Shown: piece after piece, positions 35,145 through 43,450 of the stretch
How the letters are laid out: the number at the start of each line of letters is the position of its first letter
Position numbering within the stretch: position 1 is the first letter of the stretch
Program-made: the position numbers and the translations under genes
The notes under the pieces: model-generated
Database searches by the model: none
What the model was told of the DNA's origin: nothing
The model's input: the letters and a program-made list of their open reading frames with translations, nothing else
Assembly (NCBI RefSeq): GCF_013911965.1
Contig: NZ_JACESE010000014.1
Span: 1 to 64,000, forward strand
Source: Phenylobacterium sp.
GTDB lineage: Bacteria; Pseudomonadota; Alphaproteobacteria; Caulobacterales; Caulobacteraceae
Direction: 5' to 3'
Length of the DNA stretch: 64,000 bases

Positions 35145-35153
35145 GGGTTGTTC

Positions 35154-36131
35154 CTAACCCCCCAGCTGCGCCAGATTGCGGGTGTCGCCGAAGCGGTCCT
35201 CGGCCAGGCGGTGACCGCGGGGCTTCAGGGCGAGCGCCGACTCGATGCGCGCTTCCAGGGCGGCCGAATCCCCATTCTGCAGGAGGTCGCGCAGATCCAC
35301 CCCGTCCTGGCCGAACAGGCACAGGCGAAGCTTGCCCGCAGCGGTGACCCGCAGCCGGTTGCAGCCGTCGCAGAAGCCGGGCGCATAGGGGGCGATGAGG
35401 CCGAGCCGTCCCCGGTGGTCGGGGTGGACGTATTCGATGGCCGGGCCGTCGTCGCCGGCCCGGGCCTTCGGCGTCCAGCCCCGGGCGGTCAGCCAGGTGA
35501 CGAGGCGCTCGCCGGGCACGTGCTGGTCCTGGAAGAAGCCGGCGTTGTCGCCGGTGCGCATGAGCTCGATGAAGCGGACGGCCACGGGTCGCTCCCGGAC
35601 GTACTCGGCGAAGCGGTCGAACCCCGTCCCCACCGAGTCGCGCTGCAGCACGGCGTTCAGCTTGACGCCCGCCAGGCCGAGGGTCAGGGCGCGGTCCACG
35701 CCCTCGAGGACGGCGGCGAGACGGTCATGGCCCGTGATCTTGGCGAACACGGCCGGCTCCAGGCTGTCGACGCTGACATTGAGGTGCGTGAGGCCGGCGT
35801 CGGCCCAGGTCGCGATGTTACGGGCCAGGTTCCAGCCGTTGGTGGTCAGGGCGACCTTGTCCACGTTCGACAGGTCGCTCAGCCGTCCAATGATCTCGGC
35901 GAGGTCGCGGCGGACCGTCGGCTCTCCGCCCGTCAGCCGGAACTTGCGCACGCCGCGCGCGCTGAACACCCGGCCCAGCCGCTCGATCTCCAGCGGCGTC
36001 ATGAAGCTGCGTGGTCCCGACTTCTGATAGCCGTTGGGCAGGCAGTAGACGCAGCGGAAGTTACACACCTCGGTCACCGAGACGCGCAGGTAGCGGAAGC
36101 GGCGGCCGAAGCCGTCGGCGAAGGTTTCCAC
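35154..36131 (-). CDS. moaA: MoaA, GTP 3',8-cyclase
   Basis: A 325-residue radical SAM enzyme for the first step of molybdopterin synthesis. The N-terminal [4Fe-4S] cysteines C23, C27 and C30 (VCNFRCVYC), the GGEPTVRRDL motif, the C-terminal CDGCNRLR..C cluster and the terminal Gly-Gly are all present. GTG 36131 is preferred over GTG 36179 because AAAGGGG precedes it and the N-terminus (METFADGFGRRFRYLRVS) then aligns with other MoaA proteins. It lies below the nnrS stop and an Fnr-type box. Confidence 0.95.
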   Translation of the reverse strand: METFADGFGRRFRYLRVSVTEVCNFRCVYCLPNGYQKSGPRSFMTPLEIERLGRVFSARGVRKFRLTGGEPTVRRDLAEIIGRLSDLSNVDKVALTTNGWNLARNIATWADAGLTHLNVSVDSLEPAVFAKITGHDRLAAVLEGVDRALTLGLAGVKLNAVLQRDSVGTGFDRFAEYVRERPVAVRFIELMRTGDNAGFFQDQHVPGERLVTWLTARGWTPKARAGDDGPAIEYVHPDHRGRLGLIAPYAPGFCDGCNRLRVTAAGKLRLCLFGQDGVDLRDLLQNGDSAALEARIESALALKPRGHRLAEDRFGDTRNLAQLGG

Positions 36132-36308
36132 GTGGAGCCCCTTTCCAAACACGGGAGGCGAGGCTGTTTCCAGCCCCACCCTTGCCGTTGGCGACGGCGC
36201 GGCGCGGCGTCCTTGGCCGAAGCGGTAGGACGGCGCGCTCGGAGCGTTGCGGCGGGCGAATACGCCGCCGAATGGACCGGAGCCTAGGCGGGCCCGGCTC
36301 CGGGGCGA

Positions 36309-36322
36309 TTGACAGCCATCAA
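36309..36322. promoter_or_regulatory. Fnr/Dnr-type box upstream of moaA
   Basis: TTGACAGCCATCAA fits TTGAY-N4-RTCAA perfectly. It overlaps the nnrS stop and lies 178 bases upstream of the moaA GTG. The remaining moaA leader has no other recognised element. Confidence 0.65.
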
Positions 36323-37494
36323 GCGCGGCGCGCGGCGATCGGACGCGGCCGCGTCAGCATCGGGCTGTGGGTGACGACGAACAGGCCGAAGGCGCCCGAC
36401 CACGCGGCGACCGAGGCGGCGAGCAGTTCCGGATGATAGCCGGCCGCCGCCGCGGCGAGTCTAAGGACGGCGGCGAGGTTCGCCAGCAGGTAGATGGCCT
36501 GGACGCTGCGGTCGGCGCTGAGGTCGCGGCCGGTGTGGCCGCGGCTGGCCCGGGTCATGACGGCCAGCGTCATGACGCCCACCGCCCCGACGGTCAGGGC
36601 GTGCACGCCCAGGGTGGTCGGCGCTTCGGGCAGTACGGCGCTGAGGCCCATCAGCATCAGCGACAAGGCGAGCCAGAAATAGCCCAGGTGCAGGATCCAG
36701 ACGAGCGGCTCGGCGGCTGCGCGCCATCCCCGCCACCGCACCAGGCGGACCAGGTTCGCAAGGCCCGCCAGACCCAGGCCAAGGCCCGTCGCCGCCGCGC
36801 TGGGCGCGGCGATCCAGGCGGCGAGGGAAGCGGCGCTCCCGAGCAGGATGAGGTGGTCGAACCGGGACTCCGGCCGGGCGGAGGGCGTTCGGCCCTGCGC
36901 CTTCAGCCAGTTGTTGGTGAAGCTCGGCGTGATCCGGCCGCCGATGAGGGCGATCAGCATCGCGACGGCCGCCAGGCCCGTCCGCCAGGCCATGTCGAAG
37001 TCCCAGCCGGACGGACGCAGGTGGAAGAGCAGGTTGCCCGCAGCCATGAGCGTGAGCAGCAGGCAGACGGGCAGGTTGCGCCAGTTGCGGCCCGCCGCCA
37101 CCTCCCGCCAGATGATGGCGGCGAACACCAGCAGGAAGGCGCTGTCCACGACGGCGGCGACCCCCGGCGCGAGCCCCGGCAGGAGCATCGCGATCCGCCC
37201 GGCGAGCCAGAGGCCGACCAGTCCGGCCAACGGCGCGCCGATCACCGGCATACGTCCGGTCCAGTTCGGCACCGCGGTGGTCAGGAACCCGGCCACGATG
37301 GCGGCGAGCGCGCCGAAGATCATCTCGTGGATGTGCCACTCCCGGGTCAGCAGGCCCTGGCCGCTCACGAAGCTCCACACCCAGAGGGGCGCGCTGATCG
37401 CCGCCCAGGCGGCGCCGAGAAGGAAGAAGGGGCGAAAGCCGAAGCTGAAGATCGCCGGGCCGGCATAGGCGCGGCGGCGGGATGCGGTGCTCAT
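36319..37494 (-). CDS. nnrS: NnrS, haem-copper membrane protein of NO stress
   Basis: A 391-residue integral membrane protein with about twelve segments and the NnrS hallmarks SFGFRPFFLLGA and WHIHEMIFG near the N-terminus, then TAVPNWTGRMP. NnrS proteins contain haem and copper and protect metabolism during NO stress in nitrate respirers. ATG 37494 is the only in-frame ATG before the first helix, but its AGGAG is directly adjacent, so an upstream TTG at 37542 cannot be excluded. An Fnr-type box sits at 37529. Confidence 0.9.
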   Translation of the reverse strand: MSTASRRRAYAGPAIFSFGFRPFFLLGAAWAAISAPLWVWSFVSGQGLLTREWHIHEMIFGALAAIVAGFLTTAVPNWTGRMPVIGAPLAGLVGLWLAGRIAMLLPGLAPGVAAVVDSAFLLVFAAIIWREVAAGRNWRNLPVCLLLTLMAAGNLLFHLRPSGWDFDMAWRTGLAAVAMLIALIGGRITPSFTNNWLKAQGRTPSARPESRFDHLILLGSAASLAAWIAAPSAAATGLGLGLAGLANLVRLVRWRGWRAAAEPLVWILHLGYFWLALSLMLMGLSAVLPEAPTTLGVHALTVGAVGVMTLAVMTRASRGHTGRDLSADRSVQAIYLLANLAAVLRLAAAAAGYHPELLAASVAAWSGAFGLFVVTHSPMLTRPRPIAARRA

Positions 37495-37528
37495 CTCCTG
37501 AGACTGCGCCGCATCTGCGCGAGCCGCC

Positions 37529-37542
37529 TTAACAGCTATCAA
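37529..37542. promoter_or_regulatory. Fnr/Dnr-type box upstream of nnrS
   Basis: TTAACAGCTATCAA is nearly identical to the moaA box TTGACAGCCATCAA (12 of 14). It lies in the 61-base gap between the nrdJ stop and nnrS, 35 bases before ATG 37494. Confidence 0.55.
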
Positions 37543-37555
37543 GCCGCCGCCGCGG

Positions 37556-39802
37556 CTAGCCGCATTTGGAGTAGCCGCAGTCCACGCAGGTCTCGCAGCC
37601 TTCGCGCTTCACCAGTTCGAACCCGCCGCAGCGGGGACATGCGTGCCCGCGCGCAGCTTGGCGGGGCGAGGCCGCGACCGCAGGCGCCGCCGCCGCAACC
37701 GATGGCGTCAGCGCGCCCTGGCGCAGGGCGAGGTGCTGCTCGATCACCCCGCCGATCGCGGCCAGCAGGGAGGGCACGTAGCGGCCGTCCATCCAGCCGC
37801 CGCCTCGCGGGTCGAACACCGCCTTCAGCTCTTCCACCACGAAGGAGACGTCGCCTCCGCGCCGGAAGACGGCCGAGATCATGCGCGTCAGCCCCAGCGT
37901 CCAGGCGTAGTGCTCCATGTTCTTGGAGTTGATGAAGATCTCGAAGGGACGCCGGCCCTCCGGTTCGACGACGTCGTTGATCGTGACATAGACGGCGTGC
38001 GCGCTCTCGGGCCAGCGGAGCTTGTAGGTGGCGCCCTCGAGCGCCCGCGGTCGCTCGGGCAGGTCCGGCTCCGCCCGCGGTTCGGGGGCCGCTTCGGACG
38101 TCGCCGGCGCCACCGACAGCACCGAGCCCGTCACCGCATTGGGCCGGTAGGTCGTCAGGCCCTTGCAGCCCAGCCGGTACCCTTCGAGATAGACGTCGCC
38201 GAAGTCGTCGAAGGCGATGTCCTCCGGACAGTTGACCGTCTTGGAGATCGAGGAGTCGATCTCGGCCTGGGCGGCGGCCTGCATGCGCAGGTGGTCGGCC
38301 GGGGTGAGCGTCTGGGCGCTCACGAAGATGTCGGCCGGCGGCGGGGCGTCGCCGTGCGTCCGCTTCCAGACGGCCAGGGCGTAGTCCTCCACGGCTTCCT
38401 CGCGCGTCGTTCCGTCGGGCTGGCGCACCTTTCGCGTATAGGCGTAGGCGAACACCGGCTCGATGCCGGAGGAGACGTTCCCGGCCAGGAGCGACGTCGT
38501 GCCGGTCGGGGCGATGGAGGTCAGGCAGCCGTTGCGCAGGCCATGACGGGCGATGTGGGTGCGGGTTTCCTCGTCCAGACCGAGCAGATTCGGCCGGTCG
38601 AGGATGGCCGCGTCGTAGAGCGGGAAGGGGCCCTTCTCGGCGGCCAGGTCGGCGGAGGCGCGGTAGGCCTCCCGCTTGATGAGGCCGAGCCATTCCTGCG
38701 TCAGCGCCACGGCCTGTTCGGAGCCGTAGGGAACGCCGCAGAAGACGAGCGCATCCGCAAGCCCGGTGACCCCCAGCCCGATCCGCCGCTTGGCCTTGGC
38801 CTCGGTCTCCTGCGCCTCCAGGGGAAAGCGCGAGATGTCGATGACGTTGTCGAGCATCCGCACGGCGGTATAGGTGAGCTCGCTGAGCTGGCCCGTGTCG
38901 AGCCGGGCCCCGGGCGAAAACGGCTCTGCGATGAGACGGGCCAGGTTGATCGATCCGAGCAGGCAGGCGCCGTAGGGCGGCAGCATCTGTTCGCCGCAGG
39001 GATTGCTGGCCAGGATGGTCTCGCAATAGGCCAGATTGTTCTGCGCGTTCACCCGGTCGATAAAGATGACGCCGGGCTCGGCGGCGTCATAGGTCGCCTG
39101 CATGAGCCGCCGCCAGAGATCCTTGGCCGGCACGGTGCGATAGGTCACCCCTTCGAAGGTCAGCGGCCAGTCTTCGCCGGCGTCCAGGGCCTGCATGAAG
39201 GCGTCGGTGACGAGAACCGACAGGTTGAAGTTCCGCAGCCGGCCGGGATCGCGCTTGGCGTCGATGAAGGCCTCGATGTCCGGGTGATCCACGCGCAGAC
39301 AGCCCATCATGGCGCCTCGGCGCTGGCCGGCCGACATGATGGTGCGGCACATGGCGTCCCACACGTCCATGAAGCTCAGCGGCCCGGAGGCGTCGGCGGC
39401 GACGCCCCGGACCGGCGCGCCCGAGGGCCGAACGGACGAGAAGTCCATGCCGACCCCGCCGCCCTGCTGCATGGTGATGGCCGCTTCGCGGACCTGGCCG
39501 AAGATGGCCTCGAGGCTGTCGGGAATCTTGCCCATGACGAAGCAGTTGAAGAGCGTCACGGCGCGCCCCGATCCGGCGCCGGCCAGGATCCGGCCGGCCG
39601 GGATGAAGCGGTAGTCCTCCATGGCGGTCCGAAAGCGCTCGGCCGTCGCCTTGCGCAGGTCGGGGGCTTCGGCCTGGGCCAGGGCGTTGGCCACGCGTCG
39701 CCAGGTGGCCTCGATCGAGTCGTCGGCGTTCGCGCCGGTGGACGGCGCGAAACGGTACTTGCTGGACCAGATTTCCTGGGCGAGGGGATTGTCGAACGCC
39801 AT
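37556..39802 (-). CDS. nrdJ: NrdJ, adenosylcobalamin-dependent (class II) ribonucleotide reductase
   Basis: A 748-residue class II ribonucleotide reductase that makes dNDPs with or without oxygen using vitamin B12. Active-site features include LFNCFVMG, ASNPCGEQ (the catalytic NPCGE loop) and IAPTGTTSLLAGNVSSGIEP. A TSCPD-type region follows, and the C-terminus carries a cysteine cluster (CPRCGG, CETCVDCGYSKC) for reductant or zinc. ATG 39802 follows AGGAGG. It lies next to an Fnr-type box at 39905, so it probably serves DNA synthesis under anoxia. Confidence 0.95.
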   Translation of the reverse strand: MAFDNPLAQEIWSSKYRFAPSTGANADDSIEATWRRVANALAQAEAPDLRKATAERFRTAMEDYRFIPAGRILAGAGSGRAVTLFNCFVMGKIPDSLEAIFGQVREAAITMQQGGGVGMDFSSVRPSGAPVRGVAADASGPLSFMDVWDAMCRTIMSAGQRRGAMMGCLRVDHPDIEAFIDAKRDPGRLRNFNLSVLVTDAFMQALDAGEDWPLTFEGVTYRTVPAKDLWRRLMQATYDAAEPGVIFIDRVNAQNNLAYCETILASNPCGEQMLPPYGACLLGSINLARLIAEPFSPGARLDTGQLSELTYTAVRMLDNVIDISRFPLEAQETEAKAKRRIGLGVTGLADALVFCGVPYGSEQAVALTQEWLGLIKREAYRASADLAAEKGPFPLYDAAILDRPNLLGLDEETRTHIARHGLRNGCLTSIAPTGTTSLLAGNVSSGIEPVFAYAYTRKVRQPDGTTREEAVEDYALAVWKRTHGDAPPPADIFVSAQTLTPADHLRMQAAAQAEIDSSISKTVNCPEDIAFDDFGDVYLEGYRLGCKGLTTYRPNAVTGSVLSVAPATSEAAPEPRAEPDLPERPRALEGATYKLRWPESAHAVYVTINDVVEPEGRRPFEIFINSKNMEHYAWTLGLTRMISAVFRRGGDVSFVVEELKAVFDPRGGGWMDGRYVPSLLAAIGGVIEQHLALRQGALTPSVAAAAPAVAASPRQAARGHACPRCGGFELVKREGCETCVDCGYSKCG

Positions 39803-39904
39803 GAGACTGCCTCCTGAGTGGGCCCTCGACGCTGGTCGATTCCATGCGGCGTGCGACAGGGCCGACTCGCGGTCGCAGCTTGGCCAAATCCTGCCTCCCG
39901 CCGA

Positions 39905-39918
39905 CTGATCCAGATCAA
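39905..39918. promoter_or_regulatory. Fnr/Dnr-type box between nrdJ and a small gene
   Basis: CTGATCCAGATCAA reads TTGATCTGGATCAG on the minus strand, one mismatch from TTGAT-N4-ATCAA. It lies 103 bases before the nrdJ ATG and 77 bases before the divergent small gene at 39995, so it could serve either. Confidence 0.55.
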
Positions 39919-39994
39919 GCCTCGCCCACGTCGCCTTCAAGGCGTCCGGCGCCGGTCGGGCGCACGATGGCCCCTCAAAGAGGAGGTCGTGGTC

Positions 39995-40192
39995 ATGCTT
40001 TCCGAGATGCGGATCGTGGAGCGGGAATTCGCCCGCCGGCCGGCGTCCGCCGACGAGGACGCGCCCCCAGCGGTCCGGCGCCGCCGGCGTTCCCCCCGGC
40101 GGGGGCTCGCGGCTTGGCTTCTGGAGATGGTCTGGATGATCGACACCCCCTATGCGGCGGCGCGCCTGCGCCCCACGGCCGGGGGCGCTTAG
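39995..40192 (+). CDS. Small basic protein (65 aa), unknown
   Basis: A 65-residue protein starting MLSEMRIVEREFARRPASAD. A perfect AGGAGG lies 8 bases before ATG 39995. The middle is arginine-rich (RRRRRSPRRG), followed by a short hydrophobic stretch (LAAWLLEMVWM). No family is recognised. It is divergent from nrdJ across an Fnr-type box, and its end overlaps the convergent moeA stop by 4 bases. The strong SD and the position argue for a real gene. Confidence 0.6.
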   Translation: MLSEMRIVEREFARRPASADEDAPPAVRRRRRSPRRGLAAWLLEMVWMIDTPYAAARLRPTAGGA

Positions 40193-41370
40193 AGCGGAAG
40201 GACGCGGAGCCGGTCGCCGGAGGCCGCCGCCGGCGCGCCCGCGGCGCGGCGGACCAGCAGGTTCCATTCGGCCATCACCGCCTGGGCGCTGGAGTCCTGG
40301 CTGCCGCAGGCCGCGGCGCCGAGGTCTGTGGCGCGCGCGCGAACAAACAGCTCTCGCTCGCCTGCAGGCGGGAAGGCTCCGGCCGCCGGCGCGTCGCGCC
40401 AGGCCCAGGCCGCAGCGGCGGGCCGCCCCGTCAGCATGGCCAGGATCGGCGCGAGGAAGAGGCGCGCCGTCACCATGGCGGCGGTCGGATTGCCGGGCAG
40501 CCCGACGACCAGGGTTCCGGCCGCGCGGCCGACCCAGACGGGCTTTCCGGGCTTCATCGCCACCTTGTCCACGATGAGCTCGAGGCGATCGAAGGCGGCG
40601 CGCGCGAAGTCCCGCTCGCCCACCGATGCGCCGCCGGTCATGACGATGAGGTCGGCCCCGTCCTGGGCCTCGGCGACGGCGCGCTTCAACGTGTCGAGAT
40701 CGTCCTGGGCATGGCGACGCCGAACCTCGCCCGCACCCCAGCGGCGCGCCAGGCTGGCGACGCCGAAGGAGACGCTGTCGGGCACGCGGCCAAGGCGTTC
40801 GAGCGCCTGGCCCGGAGGGACGAGTTCGTCTCCCGATGCGATGATCGCCACGCGCGGCTGGCGCACGACGGCGAGCGTGGGGCGGTCGGCGGCCGCGGCC
40901 AGCAGCAAGGCGCCCGGATCGAGGGTTCGCCCGCGGGGCAGGAGGCGCTGCCCGGTCCGGAAATCCGATCCCCTCGCGCGGACGTGCCGCCCCGAAAGCC
41001 GGGACGCCTCGACCATGATGCGATCGGCGGCGCGCTCGACCGCTTCCTGAGGCACGACCCGGTCCAGGCCGGCCGGCAGCGGCGCGCCGGTGAAGATGCG
41101 GGCGCAGGCGTCCGGCGGCAGGGACGGGCTTGCGCCGTCGCCGGCGAACACCGTCGCCTCCACGCGCCACGCCCGTCGTCCGGCCGCCAGCTCAGCCTCG
41201 GCGACGGCGTAGCCGTCCATGGCCGAGACGGGATGCTCGGGGCTGTCGCGGCGGGCGACGACATCCTCGGCCAGGACGCGGCCGTCGGCCTCGTCCAGGT
41301 CGACCGCCTCCGATGGCAGCGGACCGGCGAGGTCTTCGAGCCGCCGACAGGCCTCGTCGAAACCGATCAT
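40189..41370 (-). CDS. moeA: MoeA, molybdopterin molybdenumtransferase
   Basis: A 393-residue MoeA that inserts molybdate into molybdopterin-AMP. Motifs include PVSAMDGYAV near residue 50, IFTGAPLPAGLDRVVPQE, TGGASVGERDF and GLPGNPTAAMV. The start overlaps the moaB stop by 4 bases (ATGA), placing it last in moaD-moaB-moeA. Length and motifs are normal for the family. Confidence 0.95.
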   Translation of the reverse strand: MIGFDEACRRLEDLAGPLPSEAVDLDEADGRVLAEDVVARRDSPEHPVSAMDGYAVAEAELAAGRRAWRVEATVFAGDGASPSLPPDACARIFTGAPLPAGLDRVVPQEAVERAADRIMVEASRLSGRHVRARGSDFRTGQRLLPRGRTLDPGALLLAAAADRPTLAVVRQPRVAIIASGDELVPPGQALERLGRVPDSVSFGVASLARRWGAGEVRRRHAQDDLDTLKRAVAEAQDGADLIVMTGGASVGERDFARAAFDRLELIVDKVAMKPGKPVWVGRAAGTLVVGLPGNPTAAMVTARLFLAPILAMLTGRPAAAAWAWRDAPAAGAFPPAGERELFVRARATDLGAAACGSQDSSAQAVMAEWNLLVRRAAGAPAAASGDRLRVLPL

Positions 41371-41906
41371 GCGCAGACGCCGCGATAGCGAGGCACCTGG
41401 CCGACCAGCGAGCAGGGCCGGAAGCGGCTGTCGAGCTCCTTGGAAAGCACCAGATCCCAGGCGTCGCGGCAGGCGCCGGTGGAGCCGGGAACGCAGAATA
41501 TGAAGGTCTCCCCGATCTGTCCGGCCAGCGCCCGTGACTGCAGGGTCGAAACGCCCACCGTGCCGTAGCTCGCCTGATGGAAGACGACGGCGAAGCCATC
41601 CATCTCCCGGCGCAGCAGCGGCCGGACCGCCTCAGGCGTGACGTCGCGCGGGGAGAAGCCCGTCCCGCCCGTCGTCAGGATGACGTCGGCCAGGGGATCG
41701 TCGACCCAGGCGCGCACCTGGGCTTGGATGTCGGCCACCTCGTCGCGCACGATCGCGCGGCCGACCAGCTCGTGACCGGCCTGGGTGAGCCGGTCGATCA
41801 GGAGGGCGCCGGAGGAATCCGTGCTCTCGTCGCGCGTGTCGGAGACCGTCAGCACGGCGATGCGCAACGGGTGGAAGGGCAGGCTTACGTCGAGGCCGGC
41901 TTTCAT
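41367..41906 (-). CDS. moaB: MoaB, molybdenum cofactor biosynthesis protein B
   Basis: A 179-residue MoaB/MogA-type protein (LTVSDTRDESTDSSG near the N-terminus, LTTGGTGFSPRDVTPEA in the middle, FCVPGSTGACRDAWD near the end). It acts in the adenylylation step or a related step of Mo cofactor synthesis. It sits 3 bases after moaD and overlaps moeA. Confidence 0.94.
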   Translation of the reverse strand: MKAGLDVSLPFHPLRIAVLTVSDTRDESTDSSGALLIDRLTQAGHELVGRAIVRDEVADIQAQVRAWVDDPLADVILTTGGTGFSPRDVTPEAVRPLLRREMDGFAVVFHQASYGTVGVSTLQSRALAGQIGETFIFCVPGSTGACRDAWDLVLSKELDSRFRPCSLVGQVPRYRGVCA

Positions 41907-41909
41907 GGC

Positions 41910-42194
41910 TCAACCTCCGGAGAAGGCGGAGAAGAAGGCGACTTCGGCGCCGGCCTGCACGTGAACGTCTCCGGCGGTGAGAACCTTGTCCACCGCCATC
42001 CGTACGCCGGGCGCGGTGAGCGCCGCCTCCGCCTGCGGCAGCTGCGCCGAGAGAAGGCGTCTCAGTTCGGAGGCGGAGACGCCGCCGGGCGGCAGATGGA
42101 GCCGGTGGCTCCGTCCGAGTTGGTCCCCGACGGCGCCGAAGAACAGGACGGTGGTGTTCGCCGCCTGCGGCGCGGCGTTGAGTGTCTGAAGCAT
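41910..42194 (-). CDS. moaD: MoaD, molybdopterin synthase sulfur carrier subunit
   Basis: A 94-residue ubiquitin-like protein ending in Gly-Gly (FFSAFSGG), the site thiocarboxylated in MoaD. The middle TVLFFGAVGDQLGRS and LHLPPGGVSASELRRLL fit the family. ATG 42194 is chosen because the longer frame is not coding. It is the first gene of moaD-moaB-moeA. No moaE or moaC is seen in the window, so they must be elsewhere. Confidence 0.88.
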   Translation of the reverse strand: MLQTLNAAPQAANTTVLFFGAVGDQLGRSHRLHLPPGGVSASELRRLLSAQLPQAEAALTAPGVRMAVDKVLTAGDVHVQAGAEVAFFSAFSGG

Positions 42195-42249
42195 AGGCGT
42201 CCCCGCGGTTCGAGGAGCCCTGACTAGGGCGCGGCCGCCCCCGTCGTAC

Positions 42250-42263
42250 TTGCGATGCGTCAA
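42250..42263. promoter_or_regulatory. Degenerate Fnr/Dnr-type box upstream of moaD
   Basis: TTGCGATGCGTCAA keeps the TTG-N8-CAA core and a full GTCAA half-site, 56 bases before the moaD ATG. It is weaker than the narK box. The gap 42195-42455 is a divergent promoter region for moaD and the gene at 42456. Confidence 0.4.
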
Positions 42264-42455
42264 GCCAGGCGCCTCCGGTTGCATTTGTCGCAGCTCCGCC
42301 AGGGAGCCACGTGACGGGCTTAGCCTGCGACAGGGGGAATCCGATCGGCGGATGTCATTTGGCCGCCCGACGATGATCAAGCCGGCGTTTGACCGCCGCC
42401 ATGGCGGACGAGGGGGCGGCGGATCAGGCTTGGCGCATGAACGGGGAGGACCCTC

Positions 42456-42830
42456 ATGCGTCTCAATCTGCGTATCGACTCTCTCGCCGGCGCGTCCGTC
42501 GCGCTTTCCATCGTCTTGGCGGGCGCATCCCTGGCCCTGAACGGCGCCCACGCTCAGACCGTGGCCGACGTCGCGGTGGAGGGGCGAGAGGCCACCACCA
42601 CCACCGTCGCCTACCTCGGCCGCGCGCCCGAGGCGGTCCGAAGGGACGTCCGCGAAGCTGCGGGCCAGGTTTGCGGCGCGGCCCTGCGCAACAGCGAGCT
42701 CGAGCCCCTGGACCTGCGATGGTGCCGTGACACCGCGGCGGCGCGCACCCTTCGCACCTATGCCAGCCTGCGCGCCCAGGGGCTCGCGGCCGCCGCCCCG
42801 CTCGAGGTTCGCGTCCTCGCGGCGCGCTAG
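42456..42830 (+). CDS. Secreted UrcA-like small protein
   Basis: A 124-residue protein with a signal peptide (about residues 1-33, ending GAHA). The pattern ..VRRDVREAAGQVCG....L.....WCRDTAAARTL resembles the UrcA family of small secreted proteins common in Caulobacterales and sphingomonads, whose function is unknown. Two cysteines (one in VCG, one in WCRD) could form a disulfide. ATG 42456 follows GGGGAGG. It is divergent from moaD and 27 bases before the next gene. Confidence 0.7.
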   Translation: MRLNLRIDSLAGASVALSIVLAGASLALNGAHAQTVADVAVEGREATTTTVAYLGRAPEAVRRDVREAAGQVCGAALRNSELEPLDLRWCRDTAAARTLRTYASLRAQGLAAAAPLEVRVLAAR

Positions 42831-42857
42831 CCTCGCCCCTCGAGCCCCGGAGGAACC

Positions 42858-43352
42858 ATGCCTCTTACGACCTGCGCGCGGGCGCTGCGGCGCACCGACA
42901 GCCATGTGGAAGGCGTGTTGAGCCGCGACCTCGGCCACCCGCCGGACCTCATCTGGCGCCACCTCACCGAGCCGCATCTTCTGCCGCTCTGGCTGGCGGA
43001 GGGGCAGGTGGAGCCGCAGCGGGGCGGGGCGGCGCGGCTCGACTTCGGACAGAGCGGCGCGGTGATCGACAGCCTCGTGACGGAGGCCATACCAGGCCAG
43101 GCGCTCGACTATTCCTGGAGCGCGCCTGGCGAGCCGCTGCGTCCGCTACGCTGGCGGCTGCGGGAGATCGGCCGTGGCGAGACGCGACTGCTCCTCTCGG
43201 TCAGCGTGCCCCTCGCGGAGGACGCCGCGCGCGCCCTCGCAGGCTGGGACGCCCATCTGGAAATGCTGGCCACGACCCTCGAAGGCGTGCCGATGAAATT
43301 TCCCTTCGAGCACTTCCAGAGCGTCCGCGCGGCCCTGGCCTCGCAACTCTGA
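42858..43352 (+). CDS. SRPBCC/AHSA1-type START-like domain protein
   Basis: A 164-residue protein of the Bet v1-like SRPBCC fold. PPDLIWRHLTEPHLLPLWLAEG matches the typical N-terminal helix of AHSA1 domains, and the C-terminal helix (GWDAHLEMLATTLEG) is also usual. Such proteins bind hydrophobic ligands or act as Hsp90 co-chaperone-like factors. The SD GGAGGA precedes ATG 42858. It lies 27 bases after the UrcA-like gene, probably in one operon, between anaerobic genes. Role unknown. Confidence 0.82.
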   Translation: MPLTTCARALRRTDSHVEGVLSRDLGHPPDLIWRHLTEPHLLPLWLAEGQVEPQRGGAARLDFGQSGAVIDSLVTEAIPGQALDYSWSAPGEPLRPLRWRLREIGRGETRLLLSVSVPLAEDAARALAGWDAHLEMLATTLEGVPMKFPFEHFQSVRAALASQL

Positions 43353-43368
43353 GGCGAAGCGTCTCCGG

Positions 43369-43382
43369 CTGACGAAGATCAA
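43369..43382. promoter_or_regulatory. Fnr/Dnr-type box upstream of ric
   Basis: CTGACGAAGATCAA reads TTGATCTTCGTCAG on the minus strand, one mismatch from the consensus. It lies 69 bases before the ric ATG, a spacing suited to activation. Confidence 0.6.
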
Positions 43383-43450
43383 GGCCGCAAGCGGCGGGCG
43401 CCAAGGCAGGTCGGACGCGGCGGGCCTACAGGAGTCCATCGGAGGTTCTC

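Noticed and set aside
39803-41170. N-terminal extension of the ribonucleotide reductase frame
   Set aside because: The added ~456 residues are an Arg/Ala/Pro-rich shadow of moeA, and a strong AGGAGG precedes ATG 39802.
42368-42380. Possible Fnr-type box (half-site GATCAA) before the UrcA-like gene
   Set aside because: Only one half-site is good and the TTG half is missing, so it is not listed as a box.
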